DNA of 64,000 bases from Acanthacorydalis orientalis (taxonomy: Eukaryota > Arthropoda > Insecta > Megaloptera > Corydalidae): contig CM068316.1 in NCBI GenBank assembly GCA_034766995.1, positions 15,931,571-15,995,570 of the forward strand. Reading direction: 5' to 3'. Positions 44,643 through 58,807 of the stretch are shown here, in pieces (the first letter of the stretch is position 1; every line of letters starts with the position of its first letter). The position numbers and the translations under genes are program-made. Below the pieces are notes generated by a model that saw only the letters and a list, made by a program, of their open reading frames with translations, was not told the origin of the DNA and did no database searches.

Positions 44643-45800
44643 TTTTCTCTGTCAATTTTCCTTTTTTATCTCATTTGCAATTTTAAAAGGTATAAAAATA
44701 CATTTTATATAATTCGATTCTTTAAATATAATATTCCTCATCTTTATATCTATATATCATATATATATATATATATACAAGACATTCAAAATGATGTGTA
44801 TGTAGTGTGGGGTCACTTGGAATTCGGATAAAAAGCATTGACCCGTTCATAGTGCCGTCCACTATAAAAAGTGTTCGCTGAATTTCTGCAGCAAACGAAC
44901 AATAAAGGATCCATTTATAGTTTTGCATCTGCGTCCGCGTGCATACAGTTTTTAATACGAGTTATAAACGTTCGCATCTCTGTGAATCATATAACGAGAC
45001 TGTAAAAGAGATCAAATCTATACACACATACATCGTCACAGATGACGAGTCACGGGTTCGATGTCCGCATTGTTAAAACGTTTCATCGCGACTATTTAGT
45101 CGTAACTATTTTATATTCAGATAGTTTACTTAACATTTATGCGGTGTAATAAAATTAACATAGGACACAAGAGTACAAAAACGAAAGTTTCAATGCGTTT
45201 GAAATTTTCCACGACCGTTGTGTTAGACAAGGTCGTCGTGATCTACACAGGTCGTTGATTTGAATTAACTTAAAAATCATTCTGTTACGTTCGTTCGTTC
45301 ATCAACTCGGCTACCTTCTATATTTGTTTAACACAAAAAGTACTCTTCATTGTTTTATTGTTTCTTTTTCATTAATTGATTATACATTCACATTTGATTA
45401 ACTATTATATCGAGATTTTTTTACCAATAAATCCAGATTGAAATGTATTACATTAAACTCGATACATTTTACACCAGTTTATTCTGCTCTTCAGGCGATA
45501 TTGTAATTGTGCTATGTGTAATGGTAACTAGTTATGATATATATGTAATTCTTTATATTAAATATGACAGGCTGGATAAAATTTATTATTTATTTATGTA
45601 AATTACGAAGCGATATTTATTAATAAAATTACATCTAACTGATTTACCTTGTTTTTAATCAATACAAAAAGTATTCAGTCTCAATGTGGAATCAGTAAAT
45701 AAATAGGTTTATATCTTCGTACTGTTTTTTCGGTTGTCGGTGAAAATTAGAAGTGATATAGTAAAAAGTAATTTAATAAAAGTTGATGCTGTGATAATCA

Positions 45801-45851
<51 letters not shown>

Positions 45852-46023
45852 AAATTACAATTTGTAAAAAACAGTTGGTTAATTTTTAACAGAAAGAACA
45901 TTTTTATTTTTATAACAAATTAATCACTAAATGTACAATATTATTTTAAAATAACATAATTCTGATATCTATTATAAAAGTTTAAAATTATTTTTTAATT
46001 ATTTTTTTATTTTATAATATAGA

Positions 46024-46069
<46 letters not shown>

Positions 46070-46103
46070 TATTAAATTTATATATATATATATATTTCTA
46101 ATT

Positions 46104-46144
<41 letters not shown>

Positions 46145-46472
46145 ATTAAAAAACAGAGAAGTTAATTGAGATTAATCCAATGGATATGGATATGAGTAAG
46201 TAATTTATATCTGTAATAATAAAAGTACTGAATATTTCAAGTATTTTTCTGTTATGTTATCAAAAAAGAAATAAAATACAGAAATACCATTGAATTAAAA
46301 TGAAAACGGTTTCATATATAAGCAGATTCAATTCAGGCTTCCACATGAAATCATCCCAAATTCCAAATCCTCAAATTCCAAAGAAAAAATGCAAAAATTA
46401 AAGAGGAACATTATTTTTTTAATTTATCCAATTTTTTAAATACTTTCATGTGAATACCTAAATTGAATCAGC
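44182..46472. other. AT-rich DNA with several (TA)n arrays
   Basis: No gene can be supported. (TA)n arrays are at 44581-44641, 44759-44778, 45804-45847 and 46028-46141. A GC-richer patch at 44810-45080 ends with the B-box-like GGGTTCGATGTCCGC but has no complete tRNA fold. Confidence 0.45.
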
Positions 46473-46669
<197 letters not shown>

Positions 46670-46837
46670 GTTCAGTCTTCTTTATTCTTAATGTTCTGCA
46701 TTTCTTTCTAGTTCTACATAACCTTACTACCGATAATGACAAATCATATTTGAATTATTTTGTAAAGATAGTAAGGACAGAACATCCATGTTAATTCGTT
46801 GATTTCATTTATCTTATTTATATACACTTTTATTATA

Positions 46838-47647
46838 TGAGGGTCGTTTGATAAGTATGGTAAAAAAAGTTAAACATATTTTATATCGCAGCATATTCTC
46901 CATTGAGGTCTATGCACTTAGAGCAGCGAGTTTCCAATTTTTTCATTCCATCGGAAAAGTAACTTTTCTCAAAGTCTGCAAAATATGCATTGACGGCGGC
47001 GATGACATCCACATTCGACGAGAATTTCTTGCCACCGAGCCAAATTTTCAAGTTTGGGAAAAGGAAGAAGTCGCACGGGGCCGAGTTCGGAGAATATAGT
47101 GGATGAGAAATCAATTCGAAGCCTAATTCGTGCCATTTTGCCATTGCGGCAGTCGATTTGTTGGCCGGGAGGTTGTCCTGGTGAAAGAGAACTTTTTTGT
47201 GCGCAAATCTTGGCCGTTTTTGTTTCAGTTCTTCTTTCAAACGGTTTAGTAATCTTGCATAATAGGCTCCTATTATCGATTTTCCCTTTGTTAAGAAGTC
47301 GATCAGGATGATTCCTCGGGAATCTCAAAATACAGTACCCTGGACTTTCCCAGTCGGCAAAACGGTCTTCTTCGGCGCACTTTCACCTCTCGTTATCCAC
47401 TTCTTTGACTGCTGCTTCAACTCAGATGTGTAGTGGTGGATCCATGTTTCATCCACGGTGACAAATCGATACAAAAAGGCATACTCGTTTTTTCTATTTT
47501 TGCGGAAACTGCTACAATGCTCGCTTCAAACATCTGTATAACATGAACAACACGTCGCCCATGATAGTTTGAAAAGTGAGATTTGACAGCCGAATGAATG
47601 GTGGCGCCACATCATAAAAATTTACCAAACGTCTCAAATGACCCTCA
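46838..47647 (-). mobile_element. mariner with N-terminal deletion
   Basis: The ends TGAGGGTCGTTTGATAAGTA and, on the minus strand at the right, TGAGGGTCATTTGAGACGTT lie between TA dinucleotides (46836-46837 and 47648-47649). The 810-bp copy keeps the leader and the catalytic half of the transposase but lacks the DNA-binding half, as does the element at 16343. Confidence 0.9.
46881..47510 (-). pseudogene. mariner transposase, catalytic domain, with TGA stop
   Basis: Minus-strand pieces read KNEYAFLYRFVTVDETWIHH (first Asp), KKWITRGESAPKKTVLPTGK, a TGA where Trp is expected in VF-DSRGIILIDFLTKG (near 47326), then RLKEELKQKRPRFAHKKVLF, HQDNLPANKS (second Asp) and APCDFFLFPNLKIWLGGKKF (third Asp), ending GEYAAI at 46881. 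The YSPDLAP motif is altered to YSPNSAP. All three catalytic Asp are present, but the stop and the missing N-terminus make it inactive. Confidence 0.88.
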
Positions 47648-48089
47648 TATATAGATAGATAGATACGTAAATAGACACTCTTTTTTAACAAAAACTGTAT
47701 ATCTTAACTGGAGTTAAATTTAATGATCAATTATTTTTAACAACGTATGAACTTTCAATTCAACCATGGAATGAATACAAATCAAATCGAACGTATGATT
47801 TCATTATAATAAATTGATTCAGAATCAGTTACTAAAGATAATTATTAATGACTTTATTACTATGAATCTAGAATCGATAATTGAAATCTTGACCTGTATA
47901 ATATACAAAACAACCATCTGAAATGTGCAAATGATTAAACTAACACGAGTTAAAACATATTACAGAACGATTAAAATTAATAATTTCCGCATTACGCTGA
48001 ATTCTAATCATGCCAATTAAATTGCATACTGTAGATAAAGTTCCACTGACAGATAATTCAAAGTTAATCTTTTTTCATGCATGATGTGT

Positions 48090-48094
48090 GTGTA

Positions 48095-48156
<62 letters not shown>
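48090..48156. repeat. (TG)n/(TA)n microsatellite
   Basis: A short TG run followed by TA units. Confidence 0.95.
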
Positions 48157-48159
<3 letters not shown>

Positions 48160-48558
48160 GAGAGATATATACTTAGAAGATTTGAAATAAATACTTGAGC
48201 ACGCTTGATGCGTTTATAATTGAGTGTACGACAAACATGAACTTTTTAACGGTGCAGGGTCTCTTCTCTTTATTAAACTCGAACTGAAAAAGAAATATTA
48301 TTACAATTTATTGACATTGAGTTAAAACAATTATTATAACATAATGAAAATATATTACCATGTTGGATAAGAAGATTATTTATTGTAGATGGGAAGGTGT
48401 GGTCGAAGAATGATTTATCCTCTCTTCGACATTGTGTATGCAGCGATTGAAATTCTTTATATATTTGACTATAACAAAGTAGCTTACCACTCAACGTTTT
48501 ATTTTATTTTATTTATTATTTACCCTGTATTTCGCTTTGTTTCTTTCTTATACACACA

Positions 48559-48626
<68 letters not shown>

Positions 48627-51608
48627 ATCTATCAACTATTGTAATATTATCGATTCACGTCGTGAAAAATTCCCTTCGAATTGATGAAATGGTAATTTTC
48701 TAACGTGGGATGTGCGTTACATGATATGAGATTTAGGTGTGCCTCAAGATATATATATATATATACACACTTGTGTGCGTTTGTGTATTTTTTCGTTCAA
48801 TGGTTTCAACTATAGTTAAATAAAATAAATCTTTAGTGCCCGGTATAAAGAGCAGAAACCACAAAATATCGTTTCACACTCTGTAAAAAAACTGTTTAAT
48901 TTTTATATATCTTTTCATTTTAAACTTAATACCTAAATATTAATACATTTAAATAATTGTAACAGTACTGATCAAAATATTATATTGATTATTGATCATT
49001 TTTTATTTATTGTTCATTCGTATTTCAATGTTGATTCCATCATTTACAAAACGCTAAGGTATAGAAAAGTCTAAAAAACAGTGCTACAAAAAAATTGATT
49101 TTTCTGTATTGTAATTCAATATAAATTAGCAAAACTCCAGACTGTTTAATAATCAATTATTAAATATTTTAATCGAAAAAAAAGTTTTTTTTGTAGGTTA
49201 AGTGGAAAATCATTTTGAGAAATTGAAAACATCCGTTGTTGTTTTATAGCAGAATGAATTTGATACATGAATTATTTTTTCAGCGCACAAACCAGTCCAA
49301 ACTTTTTCTGATCAAAAATATTCAATAAATTATTATTGATTATTTTTAAATTTCTGCTTATATGCATTTCTTTGGTAACATCATCTTCAGACCGTCAAGA
49401 TACAGAAAAATCTCATTTTTCTAAAATTAAATACCTGTGTACTCATCAATACTTTTTACAGCTAATTTTCTTTTCTAACATATTTTTAAAAGTTTGCTAT
49501 TTCTTTCTGATTATTTTTCATTTTACTGTTCCAGTAATTTATTATTTACGTGGCTGTTGTATTGGTACTATTAACTATATTAAGTGTATTGATTTATAGA
49601 ATAAATCTATATTTCACTTGATTTCACTGTCTGCACTTTTTTGATGATTTTATTTAACAATAAATGTAAAACTAAACATTAAGCGCAATCCCAAATAAAT
49701 TTTGAATAAATGTATTTGTAATTTATTTAATTCATAATATAATGTATAAATAATTGCAACTTTGAAATTTTCTTATCATTTTTAATGTATTTTTTTTAAA
49801 TAGAACCTGGAATAATTGTAAGAAATGTTTTACAAAATATTTCAATAATGTAATCCTTAGAACTTCAAGGTACAAAATAACATGCATAACAGTCCTCTAA
49901 GAATGGTGGTATCGCCATTAATATTATTTTTAAAACTGTTTTCTCCTTTAGAATTTTTTTGTCTATAAGAGCATTTTTGTCAGTTTACATTTTCTAAAAA
50001 TGATGTAATTTTTATATAAATACAAAGAACCTTATCGAAATATTATGACAGTTTATTGGATATCTTAGTCAAATATTTTTTTATAACCGTAGCGTTCATT
50101 ATTTTAGATCATTGATTTTTCTGTACCTTAGTGCTTTCTAGATAATGGCATCACATTATGCTAAATGTGCTTAAGCAATAATCACATCGATGAATAATCA
50201 CTTATTTGATATTTTTGATTAGAATTTTTTTAGTTTTTAAGTTGAATGAAAAATTCAGTTATGAATTTGTCAATACTCAGTCAATATTTAGAATATATTT
50301 TAACATCTGAATATAGTTTTTTCTGTACTACAATTTTAAAAAAATCGTTTAGTCTGTTAATCAACTTGTTTAACAACATTTTATATAATTTATAATTTTC
50401 CATACAATTTAAAAATATCATTAGGATAAATCTTATAAAATCCTAAATAAATAACAAGAACTAAAAAATTAATAATTATTGTTTAATAAGTTTAAAAATT
50501 AATAAGTTTGTTACTGTGACTTCACAAATGAATTTGTCCACAAACAACAAAATCACTTAACACCACTTCGGTGATAAATATTTGAGTATTAATTCATGTG
50601 TGGAAGTAAAAAAACTAAAAATTTTATATTTATTTCAAATAATTATGTTTTTCCATCTAATATAATACTTGAATACAAAAAATGAATAAATTATATCTTA
50701 TAAAACAATATCTATAAAATGAAGTAGATAAGAAAAAATACTTTCAATTTAATTGTCATCACGATCATAAATAGTATTTATCAGTGATGCATTATAGCTT
50801 TATGGGGCAGAAGAAAATTTGAATTAGGAGGCCTCATGTACAGTGTTGATTTGAAATATTTTTCCAGTAATGAGTTTATAGAAGATTGGTTTGGGGGCCC
50901 CAAGGAATTTCCCTTTTTATCTATAGGATAACGCGCCGCTGGTATTTATTAACTGATAAATTTTGCAAATATTTTCTAATAACTAATTAAAACAAAAAAT
51001 TAAGTAATCATTATAATGAACTGTTCTGCTTACAACACATTCTCGCAATATAACTGTGAATTATATTTAAATTAATGTATCGTTTTTGTATAAAATCTAT
51101 TTTTAAATATTTATATTGTCTGTTTAAACAAATATACATTAATCATCAGATTTATCGTATTCAATCTTTTCTTCAAACAACAACAATTCTTATCGAATTG
51201 AATAATAAAACATTTACACAACACTCGTAGATCCAACTCGTTCCGGAATATTATTTATTTATTAGACATAAAACAAAATCTGAATATGTACTGTTAATGT
51301 TGTATTTAGAATATGTATAAGGATTTATACCATTATTAATGATCTGTTTTATACACTTGCATTCAAAATGTGTGTTTTTAAGAGTCACTAAAATATGTTT
51401 AGTTTATTTTTACGTATTTTTTTTCCATTGATATGTTAAGTTCGATTTTTAGTAAGATTATATCTTTTATTTAATATATTTCTTAATGCGGAGGCAGCAT
51501 CGTATATCAATGATGATATTTGAACCAGAGATACCAGAATATGTATACTTATAAGTCCATTAATATTTTAATTTATCTATGAAAAATACTTTTTGTATTT
51601 TTTTTAGT
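48157..51608. other. AT-rich DNA with old repeat copies
   Basis: No gene can be supported in about 3.4 kb. (TA)n arrays are at 48561-48625 and 48748-48766. Cores of the fold-back-like repeat occur at 48968-49075 and 49310-49425 (reverse) and at 49862-49925 and 50116-50225 (forward). A GC patch with TTGGGGGCCCCAAGG is at about 50890. Confidence 0.45.
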
Positions 51609-51609
51609 A

Positions 51610-51653
<44 letters not shown>

Positions 51654-51670
51654 TATATATATATATATAC
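51609..51670. repeat. (TA)n microsatellite
   Basis: A TA array with a GCA interruption. Confidence 0.95.
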
Positions 51671-51879
51671 AAACAAACTGATGCAAAAGAATTGGTAATT
51701 TAAAAAAACGAAGTAGTATATTTGATATATTTACAAAATTGAAACTCATAGCCTAGAAAACTGAAAGTATTATTAAATATTCAGAAAACTATAACCCTCT
51801 TAAGTATTGAAATTATGTTTTATTTTCGCCTTTAAAATAATTTTCATTTTGTAAATATCGGAATTTAATCATTTTGAAA

Positions 51880-51882
<3 letters not shown>

Positions 51883-51913
<31 letters not shown>
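51883..51913. repeat. (TA)n tail at LINE 3' end
   Basis: A TA array that follows the 3' end of the LINE (minus strand) without any spacer. Confidence 0.9.
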
Positions 51914-51914
<1 letters not shown>

Positions 51915-53358
51915 CGGATTGTTTACGGCTGTCGCCGCCTCTCCGTCCCCAGTTTTCAATTCCTTCTCTCATAGCACATTTCTTCATCTAGGTTTCTTGT
52001 TTCCATTGCCTCGTCCACGTCGTCTCTCTAACTTCTTCTTGGTCGTCCTCTTTTTCTCCTTTCTGGTGGTATCCACTCTAATATCCTCCTTAGCCATATC
52101 ACTTCGTCCATTCTTTTTGTGTATCCGAACCATTTTAGTTGTTTCTTCTCAATATCGTCAATGATATCTCCTGCAGTATTCATTTCCCTTCTAATGTCTG
52201 CGTTTCTGACTCTTTCAAGTCTCGATCTTCTACAGCTTCTTCTCAGAAAGTCCATCTCTGTGACTAGTAGTTTTTTCCTGTGTGATTTATTTAGATCCCA
52301 TACTTCTGAGCCATATATTACGATACTTTGGACAATTGTTTTGTATAGTTGAAGCTTTGTTGTTTTTCTAATATTTCTTTCCCATAGTAGTGGGTTGAGT
52401 GCGCCTATGGTCTTTCTGCCTTTGGTAATTCTTTCTTGGATTTCGTCTCTACTCGTTCCTTGTTTATTAAAAATCACTCCTAAGTACTTGGCTTTATCGA
52501 CGCCTTTTATTATATCGTTTTCCAGTGGTAGGTTTCCGCAGTCATCATTTCCAACTACTAGATATTCGCATTTATTAAGATTTATTTTAAGACCTGCTTT
52601 TCCATATTCTTCACACAGCTTTCTGACCATATAGCTGAGATCTTGTTCGTCTTCCGCAAGCACCACCTGATCGTCAGCAAAATAAAGGGTATATAAATTG
52701 TCGTCTCCCACCTGAAGTCCCATATTCTTACATTTATGAGCCCACCCTTTAAGGGATTCGTCTAAGTATAATTTAAATAAAGTCGGAGAGAGACAACATC
52801 CCTGTATCAATCCTTTTGTTGTTTTAAAGGTTCCGTCAGTGATGTTCCAATTTTTTACTGCGGCATAATTATTTTTATAGTAAGACTGAACAGCATGGAT
52901 TGATGTCGATCTTATGCCAAGCTTTTCCATTTCTTTCCATAATTATGGTACTGGAACGCTATCATAGGCTTTTTTCAGGTCTATAAAGGCTATGTGTGTC
53001 TCTCTATTTCGTTGAGTTCTTTTTTCCAGCACTATTTTTAAAGTAAATAGGTTATCTATCGTGTATCTTCCAGCCCGGAATCCTGCTTGTTCCTCGGGTT
53101 TCTTGTTTTTAATATCCTCCTCTAATATGTTTCTAAGAATTGGGGAATATATTCTTCCTAGTGTTGGTATGACGGCTATACCACGATAGTTTTTTGGATC
53201 ATCTTTAGCGCCTTTTTTGTAGAGGGTTGATATGTAGGAAGTCCTCCATTCAATTGGCGTTTCTTCTCCATCCAGACATATGTTAACATGTTTACCAGTT
53301 TTTCCGGTCCATATTTTATGAATTCTGGTTGTATTCCTCCTGGACCTGGGTTGAAATA
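51914..53358 (-). mobile_element. 5'-truncated LINE (reverse transcriptase relic)
   Basis: The minus strand carries nearly all of a non-LTR reverse-transcriptase domain plus the C-terminal region. It ends directly in (TA)n at its 3' side. The protein is related to the fragment at 20044-20675 (shared EMDF.RRS..RSR.ERVRN motif). The endonuclease region is missing. I infer an RTE/CR1-like group; the clade is not resolved. Confidence 0.9.
52028..53330 (-). pseudogene. LINE reverse transcriptase pseudogene
   Basis: Pieces in order on the minus strand: GPGGIQPEFIKYGPEKLVNM, a frameshift near 53262, IEWRTSYISTLYKKGAKDDP, KNYRGIAVIPTLGRIYS, EEQAGFRAGRYTIDNLFTLK, HIAFIDLKKAYDSVP (motif A Asp), and a TAA at 52943-52945. 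A 300-residue open frame follows (52930-52028) with IQGCCLSPTLFKLYLDE (motif B), LYTLYFADDQVVLAEDEQDL (motif C, two catalytic Asp), LGVIFNKQG (motif D/E) and the C-terminal KSHRKKLLVTEMDFLRRSCR and EWIPPERRKRGRPRR. It is inactive because of one frameshift and one stop. Confidence 0.92.
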
Positions 53359-53498
53359 TTTGATTGAATATAAATTGTAAAAAAATATAATATGTATGTG
53401 TAAAAAGAAGTATTTTTTTCGTGGAAATTAATAATAAATAACATATTATATAATGTCCTTTTTATAAAATATTTTTTGTAGACGATTTCGTTCTTTAA

Positions 53499-54167
53499 TC
53501 CTTAACGGTCGAAAGGATCCGCTACGCGGACATCACACTTATGCCACAGAAAACGAGAGACCTCAATACGGAGACATGTAAAGAATTTAGTTTTCATTGC
53601 ATTCACTTATCGTTGCTGTAGTTTTCTTTTATCAAATATTGCAACTTATTACATTAGATAGTTAGTTGATCTTGCACTGACAAGAAATATTTACAGTTAT
53701 ACAACGTTTTAAGACGTGAATATTATGGCATTTGTACAACAGTTCCATCGCAATGATATTCAGTGTGTTTTGTTATTTAGAAGATTACAACGGGTAAATA
53801 TTATATATTTGTGATTTCCAAAGTATGTTTCGATAGAAAAATTAAAGGTGGGTGTAAACAAACATCCAAATATTGTTCAACATGTCCCGCGAATCCATCC
53901 TTACACATTGGCTGCTGCTTTAAAAAATATCATAGTCTCAAAAATTATAAAAATTAATTTTATTTATAAAATTACAAATCAACTAAATATCTTGAATTTT
54001 GTATCTAGGTAAATCAGTTTAAATGTGTTATTTAAGTTTTTTGAACAAAAACTTAAATAATACATTAGATGAAAATTTAAATTTTAAATTAAGTGAAATT
54101 TATTATCACCTAATTTTCTGTCGTCTTATGGGCGAGTATTACAGAAAGATCTCTCGGCCGTTAAGGG
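53499..54167 (+). mobile_element. piggyBac deletion derivative
   Basis: TTAA lies on both sides (53495-53498 and 54168-54171). The ends TCCTTAACGGTCGAAAGGAT and, reverse-complemented at the right, CCCTTAACGGCCGAGAGATC are inverted repeats. Next to the left end is a subterminal hairpin, TCCGCTACGCGGA. The 669-bp element keeps only the C-terminal part of a piggyBac transposase. Confidence 0.9.
53781..53957 (+). pseudogene. piggyBac transposase, C-terminal Cys-rich domain
   Basis: The plus-strand frame reads KVCFDRKIKGGCKQTSKYCS, then TCPANPSLHIGCCFKKYHSL and KNYKN with a natural TAA. The spacing of C, CxxC, HxxC and YH is that of the piggyBac C-terminal zinc-binding domain. About 58 codons are left, preceded by a TAG. 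The catalytic DDE domain is absent. Confidence 0.85.
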
Positions 54168-54171
54168 TTAA

Positions 54172-56136
54172 AGTAAGAATGTGACTCAGAGACACAGTCT
54201 AGTATAATTATTGTTGAAACAACATCAGTATTTTATTTTTCAATGAAAAAAATAAAGTAAAACAATTGAAAGCCAATTAATATCAAATGATTCTGCGAAA
54301 TTGACGATCTGTTGGTATTAATATATATTATTATATATAATCAGAGTTAGATCACCATTTACTTGAGCACGGAGTCTTACAACTCATGTAATTAAAAAGT
54401 ATCTCTTTTTAGATTATAATTAAAAAAAATCATTTTTAATAACACCTATAAGGCCCATGTTTAATCATTGACGACAAGTTATCTACGAAGGTGATTTTTT
54501 CTGATCTAAACTTTTATTTGTGGAAATAAAATTTGAATATATTACAAAATCATCTTCAATCATTTAATACTGTGTATAATATTAAGGGTAATAATATTGG
54601 TTATCCTTGTTGAGACAGAATATCCAGTAGCAGGGGTTCAAGAAAAGTTTAATATTTACTAGTCCTTTACCTTGATTTAATCTAAGAAGCTTTCATACAA
54701 GAAAATAAAAATTTCAACATGTAATTCAATTTAGACACAAGCGCTTATACGAATGATTCGACAACTTACGTTTTAAACATTACAAATTAATATTTAAAGA
54801 ATGGTCATTTTTCATACAAACAATAACAGATTTTCTGTTTGAATCCTGACCGTGGTACCACATAAAAGATTACAATAATTAATATAAAAACCAAATTTAT
54901 CAGTTGTACTCCTTCTTCTTAGCTTTATCATTCTACTCCTACCAATTTAATTGAACACCTCGACCTTATCTAAGAATAAATGTGACAGTTTTCTTTGAAT
55001 TATTTCAATACCTAATTTTTTCATAAAAAATATGGATTCCATACGATCTCGAAGTACTTATGTAATGTATCATTAAAGACAAATAAACTTACGTTTTATA
55101 TGATTTTATAACCCTAAATTACTCCTGTGAGATTTACTTATATTAATAAAATGCTTGTACAAGTATGAGAGTTGGTGCAGCAAACGTGTGCAGACCTTCT
55201 GTAATGTCAAAACTGCACCCACTTATTAATTTAATAATAAGTGTATTTTATTTTAAGTAATGATCAATGCAGATCCGATTCTGAATTGTGCTGCGTTGTA
55301 TTGTGGACTGACTCAAAGTTCAAACTGAACTGCTTTTGTTGACAGCTCGAAAAAAGACTCATAAAAACCCGTGTCTATCAACAATAGTCTGATATAACAA
55401 TGCCATATGCCTTCATAGGCACCGACCAGACTGTCTGCTGCTTTTAATTGTTGAATACAAACTTCTGACGCCGATCACACACACTCAGGTCATAACAATG
55501 CCTTTCCGCAATAAATATGACTATAACATGATGACCATGTAAGAATGAGTGATCTGCTCATTTTTTTAAATAGTAAAAGTCCGTCTATTAATAAACTTTG
55601 TAAAGATACTTTAAGTTTAATTTCATACCACAAACTTTAATTCAATTTCAATTGAAAGCTTTATTATCATTGTTTTGAAAATATCGATTATCTAACTCTG
55701 GAACAATTTCTATCTAATTCTAGTACAAAATAAATTAACCATCTGTAAAAGCGTGAATATTTTAATTGACTCAATGTTTATGATATCATGATTGATTCAA
55801 GATTGTTAATAAATAGGACGAATGAAAGGAAGTTATGCCACTTTAGGACATACTTTTAAAAAAACATAAAAGTGAATTAATTTGAATGTATGTATGAAGG
55901 TATTAAATAACAAACAACTATATATAAAATTAATAATGAATAGAAAATCATTTATTGAAAGCGTTTTAAATAAATGTAAGAAAATCTTCATCTATCATAA
56001 AACCGTCACAAATATTCTATGTAAGACAAAGATTTTGTCAGTCTAACAGTCTAAAAATGTATTTCAATGAAGACGTGTGGCTTCCAAAGTTACATCAGCT
56101 TTGTCTGAAGCCTTATTATTTCTTATATAGAATATA

Positions 56137-56138
<2 letters not shown>
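54172..56138. other. AT-rich DNA, nothing recognised
   Basis: No supportable gene in 2 kb. A mildly GC-richer patch lies at 55150-55520 without a recognisable motif. Confidence 0.5.
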
Positions 56139-56207
<69 letters not shown>

Positions 56208-56215
56208 GTGTGCGT
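56139..56215. repeat. (TA)n microsatellite with (TG) edge
   Basis: A TA array that ends in GTATGTATGTATGTGTG. Confidence 0.95.
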
Positions 56216-56647
56216 GTAAGAGTTAGTGTGTCTGTGATTCACATTAAGTAGCATATCTGTTCTGATTTGCATACAGAGCTTAGAGCAGCATGTGTGTGTG
56301 CTAATGAACTTCTGTGATCATAGACGCACGCCTAAACACAAATAATGCAGCATACACAGAGACAAAAAAACACGCATGAATACAAAGAGATACACGCACA
56401 GACGCACACACAAGCGCACGTCGTCGAACACCTACCATGTACATGACCTGGTGGCCTCGAAAATATAAAATTACACAAGTACATATCGTGGAGGGACGCG
56501 CAGACTTCATGTGAAAAACGAAAACGACATTATGCACGGCTGGAAATCAACGAACCGTCCTACGGTAGGATGTATGGGGATCTTTTCAAGATTATGATTT
56601 GATTTTATCTGGTAAATCTGTTTTATTAAAACAAAACCATGTAGAGA
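56216..56647. other. unassigned DNA with CA-rich patch
   Basis: ACACA and CGCACA motifs at 56330-56425 give a 78-codon minus-strand ORF of low complexity. I do not consider it a gene. Confidence 0.45.
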
Positions 56648-56855
<208 letters not shown>

Positions 56856-57001
56856 GTGTAGACCTGAGGAAAAATGTAAAGAATGTATATTATAGAGAAG
56901 ACTCGCTAATGGCTGTAATAAACAATATAAAACGACACACTCTTTTGAATTAAATACTAAAATATTCTAAGAATATCTCACTGCGTTGTATAACAAGAAA
57001 G

Positions 57002-57094
<93 letters not shown>
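57002..57094. repeat. (TA)n microsatellite
   Basis: A pure TA array of about 46 units, the longest uninterrupted one in the window. Confidence 0.97.
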
Positions 57095-57095
<1 letters not shown>

Positions 57096-58194
57096 GCATA
57101 TAAAATAAATATATTTACATTAAATAAAATACCTGATTAGAAAAATGACATGTTGGATTAGTAATGATGCTATTTATTAAATACTGATAGTATTTTATTA
57201 TTATTATTGTCGATTGTATTGCATATAACTAGAAATGATTAATGATGATGCACTTTTTTACCGTATAAAAATAATTATTATAAATGTAGAATGACCGATG
57301 AGGTCGTATGGGAACGTTATGAATTATTGAACTGAATACAAACATAAATGTATGCCATAATGGAACTTTTCTGTACGACAATTTTATTTGAAATACTTAA
57401 TTTCAATTAAAAGCGAACGAGCTTGGAATAAATTTAATCTCATTTTATCTGGTGATCTCCAGAGTGTGGCACGAGCACCTCTAGGCGTGTATCGAACAAT
57501 TTGTGATCGATTTATATATCACTTGTAAGTAACTGTCATATATTTTCAAAAAAAAAAAATGGGGGTTATATGTATACACAACCGCATGAGTGTACATAGA
57601 ATTACGTCGGGTTAGAGAAGTGAAAATGTATTAATTTGTTTAAAAATACAACTTCAGCTTTTCAGATGGGATTAAAGTATTTTTTTTCGGACTCTCTGGC
57701 CTTCGCTCTACCTCCACTGTACGTTTTCTGTGATTTATTACATGTTCCGCAACAGTTTTTCTAAGTATTTTGAATTTTAAAGATGTTAATAAATGTATAA
57801 AGTTGCTATAAATGACAATGTTTATAAATTTATATACCTTAATAATACCTTAATTTCTGAAAATTTTTAAAAATTACAAAAATGAATATGAGCTCTTCTT
57901 ACAGTGTTTTGAAAGCTCAGTCCTGCAGATCTTTTAGTTTTATCGTACGGTAACGAGTTTTCGAGATTATTCGCCTTTTAATGCTGACACAACGTGAAAA
58001 TCGATGTTCAAATTTTCAAGGTCATAACTTTTAATCTAATTAACGGATTTTAAGAAATGAAGCGTTTTTACGTTCCGAAGTCCTTTAGCTGTTAAAAACT
58101 TTTGATTCGATGTGGATCGGTTGAACGGTTGCGGCGTATTGAGCGCGAACCTGCGTTACAGCATTTGGTAACTCCCCAATGAAACTATAGACGT
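57095..58194. other. unassigned DNA beside the numt
   Basis: No gene is recognised. The block 57900-58180 (GGTAACGAGTTTTCGAGATT, GATCGGTTGAACGGTTGCGG) is more GC-rich than average and abuts the numt. It may be part of an unrecognised repeat. Confidence 0.4.
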
Positions 58195-58759
58195 AATTCT
58201 ACGTCAATAGAAAAATTTGCACCTAATCCAGCTATAAATATCGTTAAATAACTAGTTAATAATAAAATTATTCCAATTAAATTAGATTCTAATAAAACAC
58301 TAAAACGAATCAATAAATAAGCCCCTGCAGTAACTAAAGTTGAAGAATGAACTAAAGCTTAGAGGCTGGGATAGGAGCAGCTGTATCTGCAGGTAATCAA
58401 GATGAAAAAGGAATTTGATTACTTTTTATAATAGCAGCTAAAACTATTAATAATGCAACCGACTGTATTTCAAAAGATCTTTTTATTCCATCTAAATAAA
58501 AAATATAATTTCAAGACCCAAAATTCAATATTCAATCAATAGCTATTAATAAAGCAATATCACCAATTCGATTTGATAAAGTAGTAATTATCCTTGGATT
58601 ATAGGATTTTTCATTTTGATAATAAATTATAAGACAATAAGAAACTAAACCTAATCTATCCCATCTCAATAAAATAGAAATTAAATTTGGACTAATAATT
58701 AATAATATTATAGATAGAACAAATATCAATACTAAAATAATAAATTTATATTATAATCT

Positions 58760-58807
<48 letters not shown>

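Noticed and set aside
45050..45066. GGGTTCGATGTCCGC, a polymerase III B-box-like motif
   Set aside because: No A-box at the proper distance and no cloverleaf could be drawn. One motif is not enough for a tRNA or SINE call.
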